DNA from: Hydractinia symbiolongicarpus
Lineage: Eukaryota; Cnidaria; Hydrozoa; Anthoathecata; Hydractiniidae
Length of the DNA stretch: 64,000 nt
Reading direction: 5' to 3'
NCBI RefSeq assembly: GCF_029227915.1
Contig: NC_079876.1
Coordinates: forward strand, 26,139,828-26,203,827
The position numbers were made by a program, and so were the translations under genes. The notes under the pieces were generated by a model that made no database searches, was not told where the DNA came from, and was given only the letters and a program-made list of their open reading frames with translations. Shown one piece after another: positions 23,801 through 55,628 of the stretch; the stretch's first letter is position 1; each line of letters begins with the position of its first letter.

Positions 23801-26707
23801 ATTAATTTTTGCGAATTTTTTATTTCGACTGCGTTAGAAGTTGAATATTTTACGTTGTTGTTGCACGCTAGATTTCAGTAATTTTTGACATGCAACAAGA
23901 TTAATATTTTATTACGTTCATCTTTAAATTACTTTAAAATGTTTCAGAATGCTGTTGATTTAAAAGGTTAAGTAAGGAGAATTAGGATGTCTGCGGGCCT
24001 TGATTTTTATTACTGCCATTTTATTGTGTATAGTTTCCTTCTGTTTATTTACTTCGGAACCTAAATATAGCCTTGATAACACCCCGACAACTGTTAAGTA
24101 AAAACTTGAGAAGACCCTGCCTTATAATGATATGAAGGACCTACAACGTCGCTATGAACGCTTTTCACAAGTCAATTAATCCTTGACATCCTAAAACTCC
24201 TTAAAGAATCGATTAGGCCATGCTTTAACAGTTTCCATTCATACTGCGAATTATATTGAAAGATCTCTCCTGTGGGCGATTATTTTATTTTACTTTTTTT
24301 CAGGCCAGACAAAATTTCATTCGCAGCATGGCAGCTTATTCTGTTGTAAGTTTTTTGTTGCAAATTAAAGACAGACACAATGGAAACATAATGATCAACG
24401 AACAAGGCTTTGTCATACATATAGGTATGAACTATTTGATTTTATGAAAATATAATATCTATGTTAGAAATACGAGAAAATCTTTGTCATAAGTAAGCTG
24501 TACATTATGCTCAACTATAATATACCTTTCACATGTCGGAGATGTTTGTTTTATATTATACGCCTTTCCTGAAAAGTTGAAGGGAACCCGAGGTATAAAA
24601 TGATGTTGGACCTATATTACTGATAAGGGATTCACCTATATATTATCTATGTATTAATAAAGTTTGAATAAACATCCCTTAACAGGTCTAAAATTACTGA
24701 TGACAGAAAATGTCAAAATTTGCTATTACTTAAATATGACATCATAATTTATGCAGCTAATCAAGTCTGAAATTATGTGAATATCTTTAGAACGAAAAGA
24801 GCTTTTTAAAAACTTTAACCAACTTTTCAAACTCTATAATAAAGTCCAACATCATTTTCTACCTCAGGTTCCCTTTAAAGAAATGCTTAATTAGCTAAAC
24901 TCAACGAATCCTTACAACAACAAATATTGCACACATTTTCGTGTTGGTGTGTTCAATATGTTTTTGCTTGCTCTTGATACTCAGCATAGTTTTACGGTTA
25001 GTATTCAATGTTTTGAACTCTCTTGCTTTATATAGATTTCGGGTTTATGTTCGAATCTTCACCGGGTGGCAACCTCGGATTTGAACCCGACATGAAACTA
25101 ACACCAGATTGGGTCATGCTGATTGGTGGAAACATCGATGCGCCCAGCTTTAGGTAGATATTACTCAAGAAAGAAACTGTTGAGGGATTTTGCGGATGTT
25201 TTTTTTTTTGTTATTATTAAATTTTGTTTTTATCTTCAGGTGGTTCATGGAACTTTGCGTCAGAGCTTACCTAGCTGTTAGGTAATATCCACTTTGCTTT
25301 TATTTTAAACATGATTTTGTGTAACCTTAAAACTAATCAATTCTGATTGGCTGGCGGAATATAGCGCGCCACTATTGGTCTTAAAGTAGAAACCTATGCT
25401 ACTTCTGTTTCTGTGATGGCAAGTAGCAATGTGTTTTACATGTTTTGAACGCTTTAATCAACTGGTAAATAATGAATGTTCTCTCTTCTTAGACCACACA
25501 CTGAGGCGTTCGTATCTCTCGTTGCGTTGATGTTGGACACGGGTTTGCCATGCTTTCGTGGAGAAACGCTGAAGAGATTAAGGTAATGTTATGGTTTTGT
25601 TGGTAAAAGTTCTTTGCTAATCTTTAGGTGTGAGAATACTGCAAACTACTGTGGGAACTTCTTCAGCTTTTAATTAATAAATTGATTTATACCCTGAACA
25701 ACACTTTATTACAATTTAAAAGTAAGTCTCTATAAAAACGGATAAAGAAATGACCTGGGCGTAACGTGTTAACCCTCTCTATGAGCAGGTTAGCACGTTC
25801 TGGTTAGGTTTATTAGAAGCTGAATTTTATTTACGATTTGGAAATGTAATGTAAACACTAAACGATGAAGGTGCACGTGTTTCTCTTGTCTCGATTATGT
25901 TATAATATGCGAAGGATGTGCGTTTATTATCGAGGCGTTCCGAAGCTGTTATTGAAGTTACGATTTTTCTGACACTTTTTCAGCTTCGCATATCTAAGGT
26001 GCCATATTTGTTGTTGTTTTTTGTAGGCAACGTTTCGCGCCTGATTTAACAGAACGGCAAGCATCGGAATATATGATTCAAATCATCAAAGATTCGTATC
26101 TCAACAAAAGGTGAGTTTAATAATAGCAGTGGAAGTTGCGCGGAATTACTTGTGGATAAAAGTGATAAAAACCGTACCACAGTCGGTCCCCTATAAGTGC
26201 TCAAAACTAGGTTGTTACAGAAGTGCTCCCTATGGGTTTTTTCCTTGGCCACTAATTGCAACAGGTTTTGAAAAGCTAATTATTTTTTGACTTTAAAAAA
26301 AGAGGTCCTTTTTAAAAACGGGTGAAAATTAACAATACTTTCGCTGAAGAGCATTTAGGCATAAGATAGTGCATCGTTTTTCGTGGAAAAGTTCTTTACA
26401 GTTGGTAAAAAACCACACTGGGTAATGAGTTATTTCTTAAAAAAGCTTTCTTAACTCTGTGAAAGCCCTGCATTTTAAGTGTGTGTTGATATTTTTGTTA
26501 CTATTGTAATTTTAGGCCAGTTTACTCCTACAATAGCTTTGAAAAATTTCTGATTTTTATTTGGTTCCGGATATTAAAGGAATCTAGAGTTTCATCCTGG
26601 ATATAACACCATGTCCTTTGTGTTTATTTACGTTACAATTTTTTTTAATTTTTAGAGCTCGCGCTTACGATTTGATCCAGCTTGTACAAAATGAAATTCC
26701 ATGCTAA
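2859..26707 (+). CDS. PI4KA: Phosphatidylinositol 4-kinase III alpha, 36 exons, complete
   Basis: This enzyme phosphorylates phosphatidylinositol to PI4P, mainly for the plasma membrane, in a complex with TTC7/EFR3-type partners. Exons: 2859-2954, 3132-3329, 3650-3830, 4277-4473, 8721-8786, 9430-9523, 10317-10484, 10788-10929, 11295-11501, 11909-12188, 12319-12425, 12872-13028, 13645-13932, 14545-14755, 15536-15731, 15915-15999, 16125-16298, 16759-16947, 17533-17701, 17856-17983, 18066-18266, 18542-18750, 19154-19370, 19560-19888, 20544-20802, 21212-21328, 21685-21872, 22008-22231, 22515-22606, 22815-23045, 24304-24424, 25036-25153, 25240-25281, 25493-25582, 26027-26110, 26656-26707. All junctions are GT-AG and in phase; the total is 5907 nt, 1968 residues plus stop. 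The start gives [10 protein letters not shown] and the end is VQNEIPC. A helical scaffold fills about residues 1-1550, then the PIK accessory region (exons 25-27), then the kinase. The vertebrate protein is about 2100 residues, so a small N-terminal exon could be missed, most likely in the 4.2-kb intron 4. Identity is near certain; a few N-terminal exon edges are less so. Confidence 0.95.
4945..5160. repeat. G/A-rich low-complexity block with degenerate ggca repeats
   Basis: Within PI4KA intron 4 the plus strand becomes strongly purine-rich, with dozens of irregular agg, ggca and aagg words (for example aggcaaggg, ggcaaaggcac). The neighbouring DNA is AT-rich, so the composition break is sharp at both ends. 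No reading frame of note is present. Confidence 0.7.
5535..6030 (+). repeat. Tandem array, four units of about 125 bp
   Basis: The word aacaaaaaaagtatg recurs at about 5588, 5711, 5835 and 5963, each within a unit that also contains gtgaca, ttttgattttt and aaatgtcattttaggc. Periods are 123-128 bp and units are roughly 85-90% alike by eye. The array is wholly inside repeat copy A and is absent from copy B at 23.3 kb. Confidence 0.8.
6389..6427. repeat. Perfect hairpin: 18-bp arms, 3-nt loop
   Basis: The left arm 6389-6406 (agaacgaaattcttttcg) is the exact reverse complement of 6410-6427, separated by cta. It lies inside repeat copy A, in PI4KA intron 4. Confidence 0.9.
6927..6995 (-). pseudogene. 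tRNA-like sequence (tRNA pseudogene or SINE head)
   Basis: Read on the minus strand, this has a D arm (gtctaatggatatgac), a perfect 5-bp T stem with loop ttcgaat, and a B-box ggttcgaatcc. The acceptor ends pair in only 5 of 7 positions, and the anticodon arm is too short (ctcat/atgag around 4 nt), so no anticodon can be assigned. It resembles an arginine-type tRNA body but should not be functional. Confidence 0.5.
7013..7065. repeat. Perfect 18-bp-arm hairpin with an alternative upstream partner
   Basis: 7027-7044 (tgtgtttctatttaacag) is the exact reverse complement of 7048-7065, with loop aat. In addition gaaacaca at 7013-7020 can pair with tgtgtttc at 7027-7034, so the middle segment has two mutually exclusive partners. 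It lies just beside the tRNA-like sequence. Confidence 0.85.
15240..15475. repeat. Degenerate tandem repeat in PI4KA intron 14
   Basis: The phrases ggtttgtat, aattacttttaaatttg and gagttct recur about every 70-100 bp, suggesting three weakly conserved units. Divergence is high, so the limits are approximate. Confidence 0.4.
17018..17380. repeat. (CTGT/GTCT)n-rich simple repeat in PI4KA intron 18
   Basis: About 360 bp of tctgtctgtgcg-type words. The array is free of stop codons in all forward frames, giving long spurious open frames of Cys/Val/Ser/Leu. It starts about 70 bp after the exon 18 donor at 16948. Confidence 0.9.
18282..18441. repeat. Tandem repeat of about 43 bp, four units, next to the exon 21 donor
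   Basis: Four units share the words aaatcg, agaacatcggtaaa and tgttctctt. The array starts about 15 bp after the PI4KA exon 21 donor (18267). Two units contain a cag tract before gtgtag that resembles an acceptor. Confidence 0.75.
18785..19073 (-). repeat. tRNA(Thr)-like-headed SINE in PI4KA intron 22
   Basis: On the minus strand, 19073 to 19001 reads as a nearly complete tRNA. It has an A-box (tggtgtagtgg), an anticodon arm with seven-base loop cttgtaa (anticodon tgt, threonine), a B-box-like ggattcaagttcc and partly paired gcggag/ctccg ends. About 200 bp of unrelated sequence follows, as expected for a SINE body. The T arm and acceptor carry mismatches, and I saw no second copy in the window, so a lone tRNA pseudogene is the alternative. 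Confidence 0.5.
20442..20474 (+). other. Hammerhead/Penelope-type hairpin motif, core not intact
   Basis: A 7-bp stem gacagct/agctgtc with a gt loop is followed directly by gaaacg and then agtc. This resembles the helix II - GAAAC - GTC order of minimal hammerhead ribozymes, and the gatgac...gtcgaaacg words found in Penelope-like and related retroelement remnants. The conserved CTGATGA core is not present (cgtcgatga instead), so activity is not expected. It lies in PI4KA intron 24. Confidence 0.4.
22008..26707 (+). other. PI4KA: PI4KA lipid-kinase catalytic domain (exons 28-36)
   Basis: Exon 28 carries the N-lobe signature with PSNPEG and the SAAKAP segment, whose lysine is the expected ATP-contacting residue. 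Exon 30 holds [15 protein letters not shown], typical of PI4K/PI3K N-lobe to hinge sequence. Exon 31 has the catalytic loop DRHNGN (residues about 1823-1828). Exon 32 starts with the metal-binding DFG (about 1841-1843), followed by the activation loop [13 protein letters not shown]. All key residues are present, so the enzyme should be active. The DFG aspartate codon is split across the exon 31/32 junction. Confidence 0.93.
23317..23625 (-). repeat. tRNA-headed interspersed repeat, copy B (short form)
   Basis: This is the reverse-orientation partner of copy A (5304-6683). Both ends match over about 130 bp, including the 9-bp inverted arms at 23606-23625 and the tRNA-like head with a gtgttcgaatctc B-box. 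Its tRNA-like ends pair (caaga-atg with catcttg). It lies in PI4KA intron 30. It lacks the expanded middle and probably approximates the ancestral form. Confidence 0.65.
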
Positions 26708-26863
26708 TGAAAAACAGCTTTGTCGTGCGTGAAATTATATAGACATTTAAATGACCGGTTTAATCTGGTGACTGCTGACTGGAGTTGAATGACCGGTCAA
26801 GCCAAGTAACCAGGGTGGTGATTGTAAATTGGTGTTTAGAATTTTTATAAAGAATAAGATAAG

Positions 26864-26869
26864 AATAAA
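26864..26869 (+). terminator. Candidate poly(A) signal of PI4KA
   Basis: AATAAA lies 157 nt after the stop codon, at the start of a short (AAAT)n run ending near 26907 that supplies several more AATAAA copies. No transcript evidence is available from sequence. Confidence 0.45.
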
Positions 26870-28471
26870 TAAATAATACATAAATAAATAAATAAATAAA
26901 TAAATAAGGAAAGAATATGTTGAGATTGTTATCTCTTCTTTTGTCTGTAAAATGCAATGATTGCAGAGTGTAAGGAAATCCTAAAATATGGTGTTGAATT
27001 TTTATGAGCCTAAGAACTGGTTTAAAGTTGTCTGTAAAGGTTTTTTGTTTTCAAGATATCTGCAAGATCTTTAAATTTGACCTTACTGCATATAAATGTC
27101 ATATTTAAGTAATAGCAAATCGTGATATTTTCAGTCATCTGTAATTTTGAAGCTGCTAAAGAAATGTGGCTTTAAACTTTGTTTTGCTATCACAGCAAAT
27201 TTTTTATCCGATTACTTGTGATGATTCAAATAAATTTAAAAAATAAAGAAAATCCAATTTTAATATATTGGTGATCTTACGAAGCGTTAATATTCTCAAT
27301 TTCTTTTAAAAAAATGTAAAATGTCCTCAAGAATCTTATTTTTTTTGTCATCTTAAAGGTTTTATCATCAAATGTCATGAAATCTCAAATTTGACTATGA
27401 AGAGTGGCAATCCTGAGCAAGTGAAATTTTGAAAGTCATTCTCTTCTATAAATAGCTTAAAGAAAGGATAAAAAAATTCACATGTCAAATTTACTTGTTG
27501 CTTTACTGAGGTCTGATAAAATAGGCTCTAAATGTGACATTTTTATTCTAATGTCAGCATGTCTGCCTCAGAATACGAATCTTCGTATCTGCCGTCTGGA
27601 TGTCACAAAGCTACAAGATACTCTGGGGTCGAGGTTGCGCTTGAGTTTTTAAAAAGTTTATCATAATTTATTTTGAAGTTTTACATTCTGCATGCATAGG
27701 CTTATTGTTTAAAATATTTTATTTAAGTTTTCAAGAATCAAATGCATAATTTAAATTTTAGAAGCTCTTTTTTTGAAAAAAAATATAAATATTCCATTTT
27801 TTGACCCTGTGTTAGGGATAAGCCTAACGTTCTAGGGGCGAGAATGAAAATGTCCTAACGATTGTTTTTTATGAAAAAAACATCATTTCTTAAAAATTTC
27901 TTCAAATCTCCTAAAGTTTAATTTTATGAAAAGAGTGGCAACACTGCATCCCTTGTAAAATACACTCAAAAATAACAAATTTTCGTTTCTACCAGAAAGT
28001 CCTGGGAACGAGAGTGACCGCCTCCCCTAACTTTCTTCGGTTCCGGTCGCGGGTGACTTGGGGTGGTTTAAGCCTATTATTTACAGTAGGCTTAATTTCC
28101 CGATTTTCTTCATCTTCGTCGGGTTGAAAAACAGATTATCCAACCCCCAGCAAGCTTAAAGAGAAGGATGATTGAAGTTGGAATTCTGTGATTTGATGCC
28201 TTCAATTCTTTCTGATTTATTTTAGTCTTCGCAGCAAGGCAAGGTTCTCCATTTAGCGTTAGTTTGGACACTTTTGACACTTAGGGTCACTAAGAGTGTG
28301 TCACCATATCCTCTGGCTATGTAGCTAGCTGCTATATAGCTAGGCTAACTTTTTAAGTAGGCCATAGCAGCTAGCTATAGCTAGCTATAGCTATAACTCT
28401 CCCACTTCCTCCTCTTCAGCAAAAATAAAACCACTACTTTTTACATGCTGTATTATGGCTTATGACAAACT

Positions 28472-28806
28472 AAACTAATTAGGCTATTCGCCAAATTAGG
28501 AGAGGAATTCCCAACCTAACTTGGCTATGCTATCCTAATTAGGCTATGAAAATTTTTTAAAAGCAAAAAAATCACCACTAACGCGCTATCTGCATCTTTA
28601 TTTCACTCTCTTTGTGCAGCCAAATTTCAAAACTGACGAATTGACGCAGCATTGGTAAGAAATAAAACAACAAGTAATATATGGACGCGAATGTGCATAT
28701 TTTTTTTGGCAAAAGTTAAATATATGATTTCATATCCTAATTAGGCTATCAGCATGGCTAAATTAGGAGATGATAGCGTAATTAGGTTACATAACCTAAT
28801 TTGCTG
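28472..28806. repeat. Cluster of taattagg/cctaatta words
   Basis: The string tatcctaattaggcta occurs near 28530 and again near 28736. Several further aattagg or cctaa words in both orientations fall within 335 bp. This looks like subterminal repeats of a decayed DNA transposon, but no terminal inverted repeat or target duplication could be fixed. Confidence 0.4.
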
Positions 28807-29399
28807 TTTTCCCTGATTGAATGAGTAAGTTACAAGTTATAGCTAGCATATAATCCGCCAACTCCGTGAAAAAAAAACAGATTTAACGTCCTTAGCTATA
28901 TCTGTATCGTCAACATATCGGTTATTTCAAACTTTTATTATCATAGTGCTATCTGTCGCGAACTGTTAGGGGGGTATGACAAGAAAAAAAACACATTTAT
29001 TAGTGGACAAATAATCCGGATCCCTCATGTACTATCTTCCGATAAAGCCGTGTTGGATCTATCAACTTCGTGAAATTTGAGAAACACGTTTTCTGGCTTT
29101 CTGAAGACTAGCAAAAATATTTTAAAAATTAAAATATTTATTAGAAAACATTCTCAAATCTATGGGCCCTTAGAAAAGGTGTAACATGACATAATTATAA
29201 TTAATTAACTGAGATAACAATATATAAAAAATGAATACCCTTGCGCTTGACTTGAAAATCACAAAAAGGTGTAGCTGGCTAAACTTACTGCTAAATTTTT
29301 GTAATGCGCGAGTTCCAACACCCCTAAAATGATTAAGTGGTAGTGTTCTGCCCGGATAATGAACATTGGCCTGATTAAGTACGGCAGCTTGCACCGGTT

Positions 29400-29660
29400 A
29401 AGAACAGGGCAGAAAATACATAATCAGGGCAACATAATCAGGACAGGCCGGCTTATTACTCAAAAAATATTATTTGGCACTTATAAAAGGGACATATAAT
29501 CCGGGCAGGCCAGTTTATATACGACAGTGTAATATTATTTCTCATTTATTATAGAACGAACATAATCGGGGAAGGCCGGCTTATGTATGACAGTCAAATA
29601 TTATTCCAGACTTATAGAACAAATATAATCGGGGCCGACCGCTTTTATATCATTCGTCAT
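29400..29660. repeat. Diverged tandem repeat, about 85-bp unit, three copies
   Basis: Each unit has a cataatc-gg-ca core, a ggccggcttat or near variant, and an aatattatt plus acttataraa segment. A related cataatccgg word recurs outside the array near 30013, 30050 and 30070, so the family may extend to about 30080. Confidence 0.5.
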
Positions 29661-30287
29661 CACTTCTGACAAGCGAATAGCCCTGGTGGCAAAGTTGTTG
29701 TTGCTCTCAAATGAAACGAAATTTCGCGGCAAATACTAAATTTTGGGATTCGCAAGTTTAATAACTTTTCACCAAACTTAATTCCCTCAAAAAGAATAAT
29801 TTAGGTTCCGTGAAATTTTGTTACTTCAAAGTATATTATGCTGAAATGTATTTACTACAAGATTAGTTTTAAACTAAGAATTACGTCGAGACTTTTTCTT
29901 CCGCCATCTCTAGTTTTTAGGGGTGTTCTATCTTCCAGAGAATGTTTAATTCACAAAAGTTCGAAGAAAATGCCAATCACAGCCTGCCTGGCCAGCCATT
30001 ATATCAGCGTTCATAATCCGGTCACCACTACATAACCAGTGCAAAAAAAACATAATCGGATCATGTGTACATAATCCGGCTGTCCCGGTTGTAAACAGGC
30101 CGTTTTCGCAATCTGGGCAGAACAGTAGTATCAAACCCCCTGAATCGAATTAATTTATTACAAATGGTAGAGAGAGCTGTGGTGAGTTGTTGTAGGCTTC
30201 GAAAGCAGTTTCACGTAGTTATCGGATTCACCGAGTTGGCAGATCATACGCTAGGTTGTTGAAAACCAATGATATTGATTAGATAAA

Positions 30288-30565
30288 TTGATAAATAAAT
30301 GTACATATTTTACATGGCTAGCCTCACAAATATCAAGGGATTTCCCCTGTCTATTATTCCCAGGGGAGGGCCATGGCTTTAATGGGGAGTTTAATGCTCT
30401 TTTTGAGCTACGTAAACCCAATTGGGTCAGCGCTCTGCCAGACAACTCCCTGCAACATCCAACGGCCCACACAGTGCGCCATCTCCCCACAATTGCCCAT
30501 ACTGAATCACCGCCAAGGGGAATTGAACCCTGGTCTATCACACAAAGTACGAGAGTGATAATTGG
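30288..30565 (-). repeat. tRNA-derived SINE, copy 2
   Basis: This is the reverse-complement homologue of the SINE at 473-825. It has the same tRNA-like head (B-box gggttcaattcc on the minus strand), the same body (gccgttggatgttgc, tagctcaaaaagagcattaaa, gaggctagccatgtaaaat) and a short (aaat)n tail. The two copies differ by scattered substitutions, so they are old insertions. Confidence 0.75.
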
Positions 30566-30939
30566 TGTTTAGGACAAAAATGTATGATATCACATCTGTT
30601 GGCAAACATAGTACTTAGCTAACAGCCTGTTGAACAACTAGTTTTTCTTAGCACTTAATTCCCTAAACAATTATTTTAACAAAATTTGGGGAATAAACTC
30701 GACCTCTAAGGTCTAAAATATGCCATTTTAGAATTGCAGCCATATTTAATTTACTGTAAGTCGAGCAACTTAGACTTGAACTCTTGTACTTGGTAGCAGA
30801 AGTGCTAAAAACAGTTTACCTTGTTTTTGCTTATTTTTATATCAGCTTTATAGCCTATCAGGTCTTGTTTTGTAGAAAAAGTGAAGTTCGTATAAACATG
30901 CCGAATCTAGGATTTAATACTGGTGCCCAAATGTAAACA

Positions 30940-31160
30940 AAAACGTGCCAAGAAAGGTGATAAATCTCTCAAAAGAGCCTCTCCCTTTCAGGACTTTTTT
31001 ATGCTTGGTTCCTAAGAACGGAGGGTTCAAAGTCCAACTTGCACCATTGCGGGAAAATTAAATATGGCTGCTCTATTTTTAAAAAGTTGTATAGGCAAAA
31101 TATTTTCCAAAGAATTTTTTTAAATTGGAGGACAATGTCTCCCACCTGGAGACATATCTT
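30940..31160 (+). repeat. Unclassified interspersed repeat, copy 1
   Basis: Shares the ordered words caaaagagcctct, ttcaaagtc-aacttgc, attaaa-at and aatgtc-cccac with 33540-33760 in the same orientation. Identity is moderate with gaps. No terminal structure was recognised. Confidence 0.4.
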
Positions 31161-32217
31161 TCTTTAGAGAAATGATCAGTTTTTAACAGTTCCATAGATG
31201 CACTTTTTCATAAATGAGGGTGAAAGGCTTTTTGCAGGTCAAACTCTACAGGATTGTACTCCACAAGCTAACTAACACCTGTATATTTACGATCGCATGA
31301 GAAAGTTCATTATGTATATATATATATATTTCAGAAAATGTCTTAATGAGGTAAATAATGAGGTAAATTTTCAAATTGATGTCTAAAAAAGCTCTCATTT
31401 GTGTCACTGCAGAGATTATAGGGGGCAGGAGGGAAGTTTTGAAATTACTTTCTCCAACCAGCATTTTTGGGCGGTGACAAAAATATGGGATGCACCCTAG
31501 AGTGCAGAAGGAAAATAATAAATACTAAAGTTTTTTGCATGATGCTCCTGAGATGCAGTTGACATTAAACTGAAATACCAATTCTTTTAGCCAATGGTAT
31601 TTAGATTTCCTAGTGTAAATGGCCAAGAATGAGTGACATTATTTGGAAAATACTCACCTAAGCAGAGTCTACGTGTCTATATGGAGTAATTCATGTTGAT
31701 CATCTTATTGTGATACAATAGTCGATTTTATACTGTTACTGACATACTGGTGCTAACAGCCACAACAAAATATTTATGTTAGGATGTGACAAGTTTGTGC
31801 AGATATCAATATAATCTACTTACTACATTATAGCTACAAAAACGTATTGTATTAAAATAACTTCAAGAAGAAGAAAACTACTTCATACACTCCACGCACC
31901 AACTTCCAATGTTTATATCTTTTATGGTATTTGTTACCATATTCAAGAATTTTTTTGACTTTTGTCCCCCTTTAAGACTTCTTCTTTAAGAAATTCTTAA
32001 TGACAATAATACCAATGTAACCTTATCAACAAAAGCTATAAGACAAATTCAGAGAGTCTCTTAATTGTGATTTTTATTAAAAACAGATTTTGAACCAGCA
32101 ATGAAGGAAATGATTTACCTGAGGAGCTGTACCTTTAATTTATTTCATAGATATAGCAGGTATTTTTGGATACCTCAACCAATACCTTAAACATTGCATA
32201 CACATAACAAAACAAAA

Positions 32218-53119
<20,902 letters not shown>

Positions 53120-53951
53120 CACTGCGCATGCGCTTAATAGAATTAGTCTTTTAATTTCATCTCCGTAGGATGTATATTTTACTCTTTAAATAGATTATTT
53201 TTTTTCGAACTTTTTTTTATAACGATAATTTTAATTTCATTTTGGATTCTTGTTTGGTTTTCAACTTTAAAAGGACTGCCAAATGATGCGTGCTCTCCTT
53301 TGTACTCTCTCCACCTTTGCATATTTGGGGCAAGGAATGATGTAAAACTAAATTTGTACGGATAATTAGTGGTATGCCTAATATTTTCCCATCTTTTGTG
53401 GTGTATTTTTAAATATTTGTGTCGCTGTTACTTCGTAATCATTTTTAATGGTGTAGCCTCAATTTCGCGCGAGACACTAAACAAACATATTTTATACTGT
53501 CCTTTAAAAAGTTAAATTAGCTGGTCTCCCGAAGTGAGGAATTACTTTTACCAGTTTTAGCAAAAAAAATTCAGTGAATTAGTCTAACTAAAAGGTAGAA
53601 TATCTGCTTGTTGAGTGTATAGTTTTTACACGCCCTTGAAATCGTTATTAGGACTTCTCGTGATTTCCCAAGTTTCTGTTATGTACCGATTGATATATGT
53701 GCAAACAGCTGTCTTATACACTCACGCACTACCTTTAGCAGAGCTCTTTGAATCAATATTTTGTTTGCTATGTTTTTAGGGCCGCCACTTACAGGGAGGT
53801 TCAGATCAAGTTACAGTTTTGTATATCCTTGCACAAAATTATTAAAATTATTTTGCTTGATTTTTTTTTTCAATAGTTCTTTTAGAAATGATCTATTCTT
53901 GTTTTAGTTGAATATTTTTTAAAAGATTTTTTCTTTTTATTCTGCTTTCAC

Positions 53952-53957
53952 AATAAA
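53952..53957 (+). terminator. Candidate poly(A) signal of GAK
   Basis: AATAAA about 830 nt after the stop codon; a second AATAAA lies at 54114-54119. Which one is used cannot be told from sequence. The 53120-54785 interval otherwise shows no gene. Confidence 0.35.
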
Positions 53958-54785
53958 TTTATTTATTAATTTATATAGACATTACCCCCGTCTAGTTTTC
54001 ACGTCGCCACGTTATTTGTGTATATACTTAACGACCAAATTTTCGATTGACATAAATTTCAGAAGCGCGTCTTGTAACTTGGAACATGATTTTAACAATC
54101 ATTAAATGTACGAAATAAAGTCTCGCCTCATATTTTTTTGAAATGTTCTCCTTATCTTAACAGCCCCCTGTTTTTTGTTCACCTTAAATTATCGTTAAAA
54201 AGCGCTCCAGGTCGTTTCCTTTCCCAGCTGGATTTTTTTTAAGAATGGCGCTCCATAGCTAATTTTTTGTTTTGACTTGGGCACCTTTTTTAGCGGGCTT
54301 TTTTTTTAGTAAAATTGATAGATTTGTGCCAGCAAAATAAACACACGGTGCATGCGCGAATCAGAATATTTGTTGTTTGAAAATATTTCTTTATATTTCA
54401 GCTAAACATGAATAAAAAGAATTAATTCATAAGTATAAAAAAACAGCTTCAATTTTTTATGCGCTTTTGTTAAAAGATTTTAATATTAAACTTAAAGCGA
54501 ACTTAAGGGATAAGGTTGCACTTTGGGTTGAGAAGGATCTATTTTCTTCGGAAAAGAAAAAACAAAAAGCTCTTAAAAATAACACCGAATCATATACTTA
54601 TATATTCTATATGTTTTCTTTAATGTGATTAAATTTATTATAAACATATGACAGATTGTTATGATATCGACAAAAAGAGATTTGTACAACTATCTAGATT
54701 TGCAAATCATGTTTTGATTCCACATTGAAAACATGTTTTCAGCTTGTACGACCTGACAGGTTAAGATTTAGAAAAAAAAAACGAG

Positions 54786-55628
54786 ATGAATTTATACTGG
54801 ATAATTGGTGCTATCGTCATTGATGGATTGGTGATATCCGCTAATATTATTGAGCTTTCCTTGTTATTAAAGAAATGGAATCGGTTAGACCGTATTGAGC
54901 ATTTGTTATTAAGTTTATGTATATCCGACCTCATAGCTGGCATAACCGCTTTTACTCAAGATGGTATGCAGTTAAAGGAAGTGTTGGAGAACTGCATAGC
55001 GAGTATGAAAGCCATCGAAAGCATGATATTTGACTGCTTCTTCTTCTTCGTGTTGTTTTCTTCAAACTTTCATGTTGCAGCAATTGCTATTGAAAGACTA
55101 GTCGCAGTATTGTTACCGCTACGTTATTCCATTTTCACTACGTCAAAATGTAAAACATTCACCTTGTGTTTAGTGTGGACCTCAGCTATCACTCTGGCGC
55201 CGGTCATGACAGTTCTGCAAAGTATTTTAGCCCCTAAACATGCGCAAAACTTTTCAGCCTCGTTTTTGATATGCTCTTGCTCGATTATTTTCCTCGCTTA
55301 TATGACTTTAGTTTGTGCGCTAATCAAGCGTGAAAGAACCATGATCGATTTGATCCCACAAGAAATGAGGAAAAACATGAAAGATAGACGAACTACATTA
55401 TTTTGTTTACTGCTAGGTGTTTCGTTTGTGGTATGCGTGTTTCCGTTTTCACTAGGACTTCTAAAACAAACGCTATACCATGACAGCTGGAATTTGTTAA
55501 TTACGGCTAATCATCTCATTAATCCGTGTGTCTACTTTGCTAAATCGTACGCAGATAATACACGCAGAAGACACTCAGGCTCCGCCACTCGTTTGCTTTC
55601 GAGGACCTTATCGTCGACAAAAACTTGA
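54786..55628 (+). CDS. Class A (rhodopsin-like) GPCR, single exon, 280 residues, orphan
   Basis: A seven-helix G-protein-coupled receptor with a very short extracellular N-terminus. Visible class A marks are Asn20 in TM1, the TM2 segment LSLCISD with Asp48, ERL (103-105) in the place of DRY at the end of TM3, Trp131 in TM4, Pro220 in TM6 and NPCVY (246-250) in TM7. A basic, serine-rich tail ends the protein. The TM6 CWxP motif is missing (VVCVFPF instead), and I see no cysteine in extracellular loop 2 to pair with the TM3 cysteine. The start is preceded by an A-rich stretch, and no upstream in-frame ATG adds a helix. Intronless short receptors of this kind are common in cnidarians. The ligand is unknown. 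Confidence 0.85.
   Translation: MNLYWIIGAIVIDGLVISANIIELSLLLKKWNRLDRIEHLLLSLCISDLIAGITAFTQDGMQLKEVLENCIASMKAIESMIFDCFFFFVLFSSNFHVAAIAIERLVAVLLPLRYSIFTTSKCKTFTLCLVWTSAITLAPVMTVLQSILAPKHAQNFSASFLICSCSIIFLAYMTLVCALIKRERTMIDLIPQEMRKNMKDRRTTLFCLLLGVSFVVCVFPFSLGLLKQTLYHDSWNLLITANHLINPCVYFAKSYADNTRRRHSGSATRLLSRTLSSTKT

Larger units (their letters stand above)
26908..32217. other. Intergenic region between PI4KA and GAK
   Basis: About 5.3 kb with no supportable gene. It holds a tagctagc-rich palindromic patch (about 28318-28395), a cluster of taattagg words (28472-28806), a diverged tandem repeat (29400-29660), a SINE (30288-30565) and an interspersed repeat (about 30940-31160). The GAK promoter and 5' UTR should lie at the right-hand end; no clear TATA box or initiator could be assigned. 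Confidence 0.6.
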
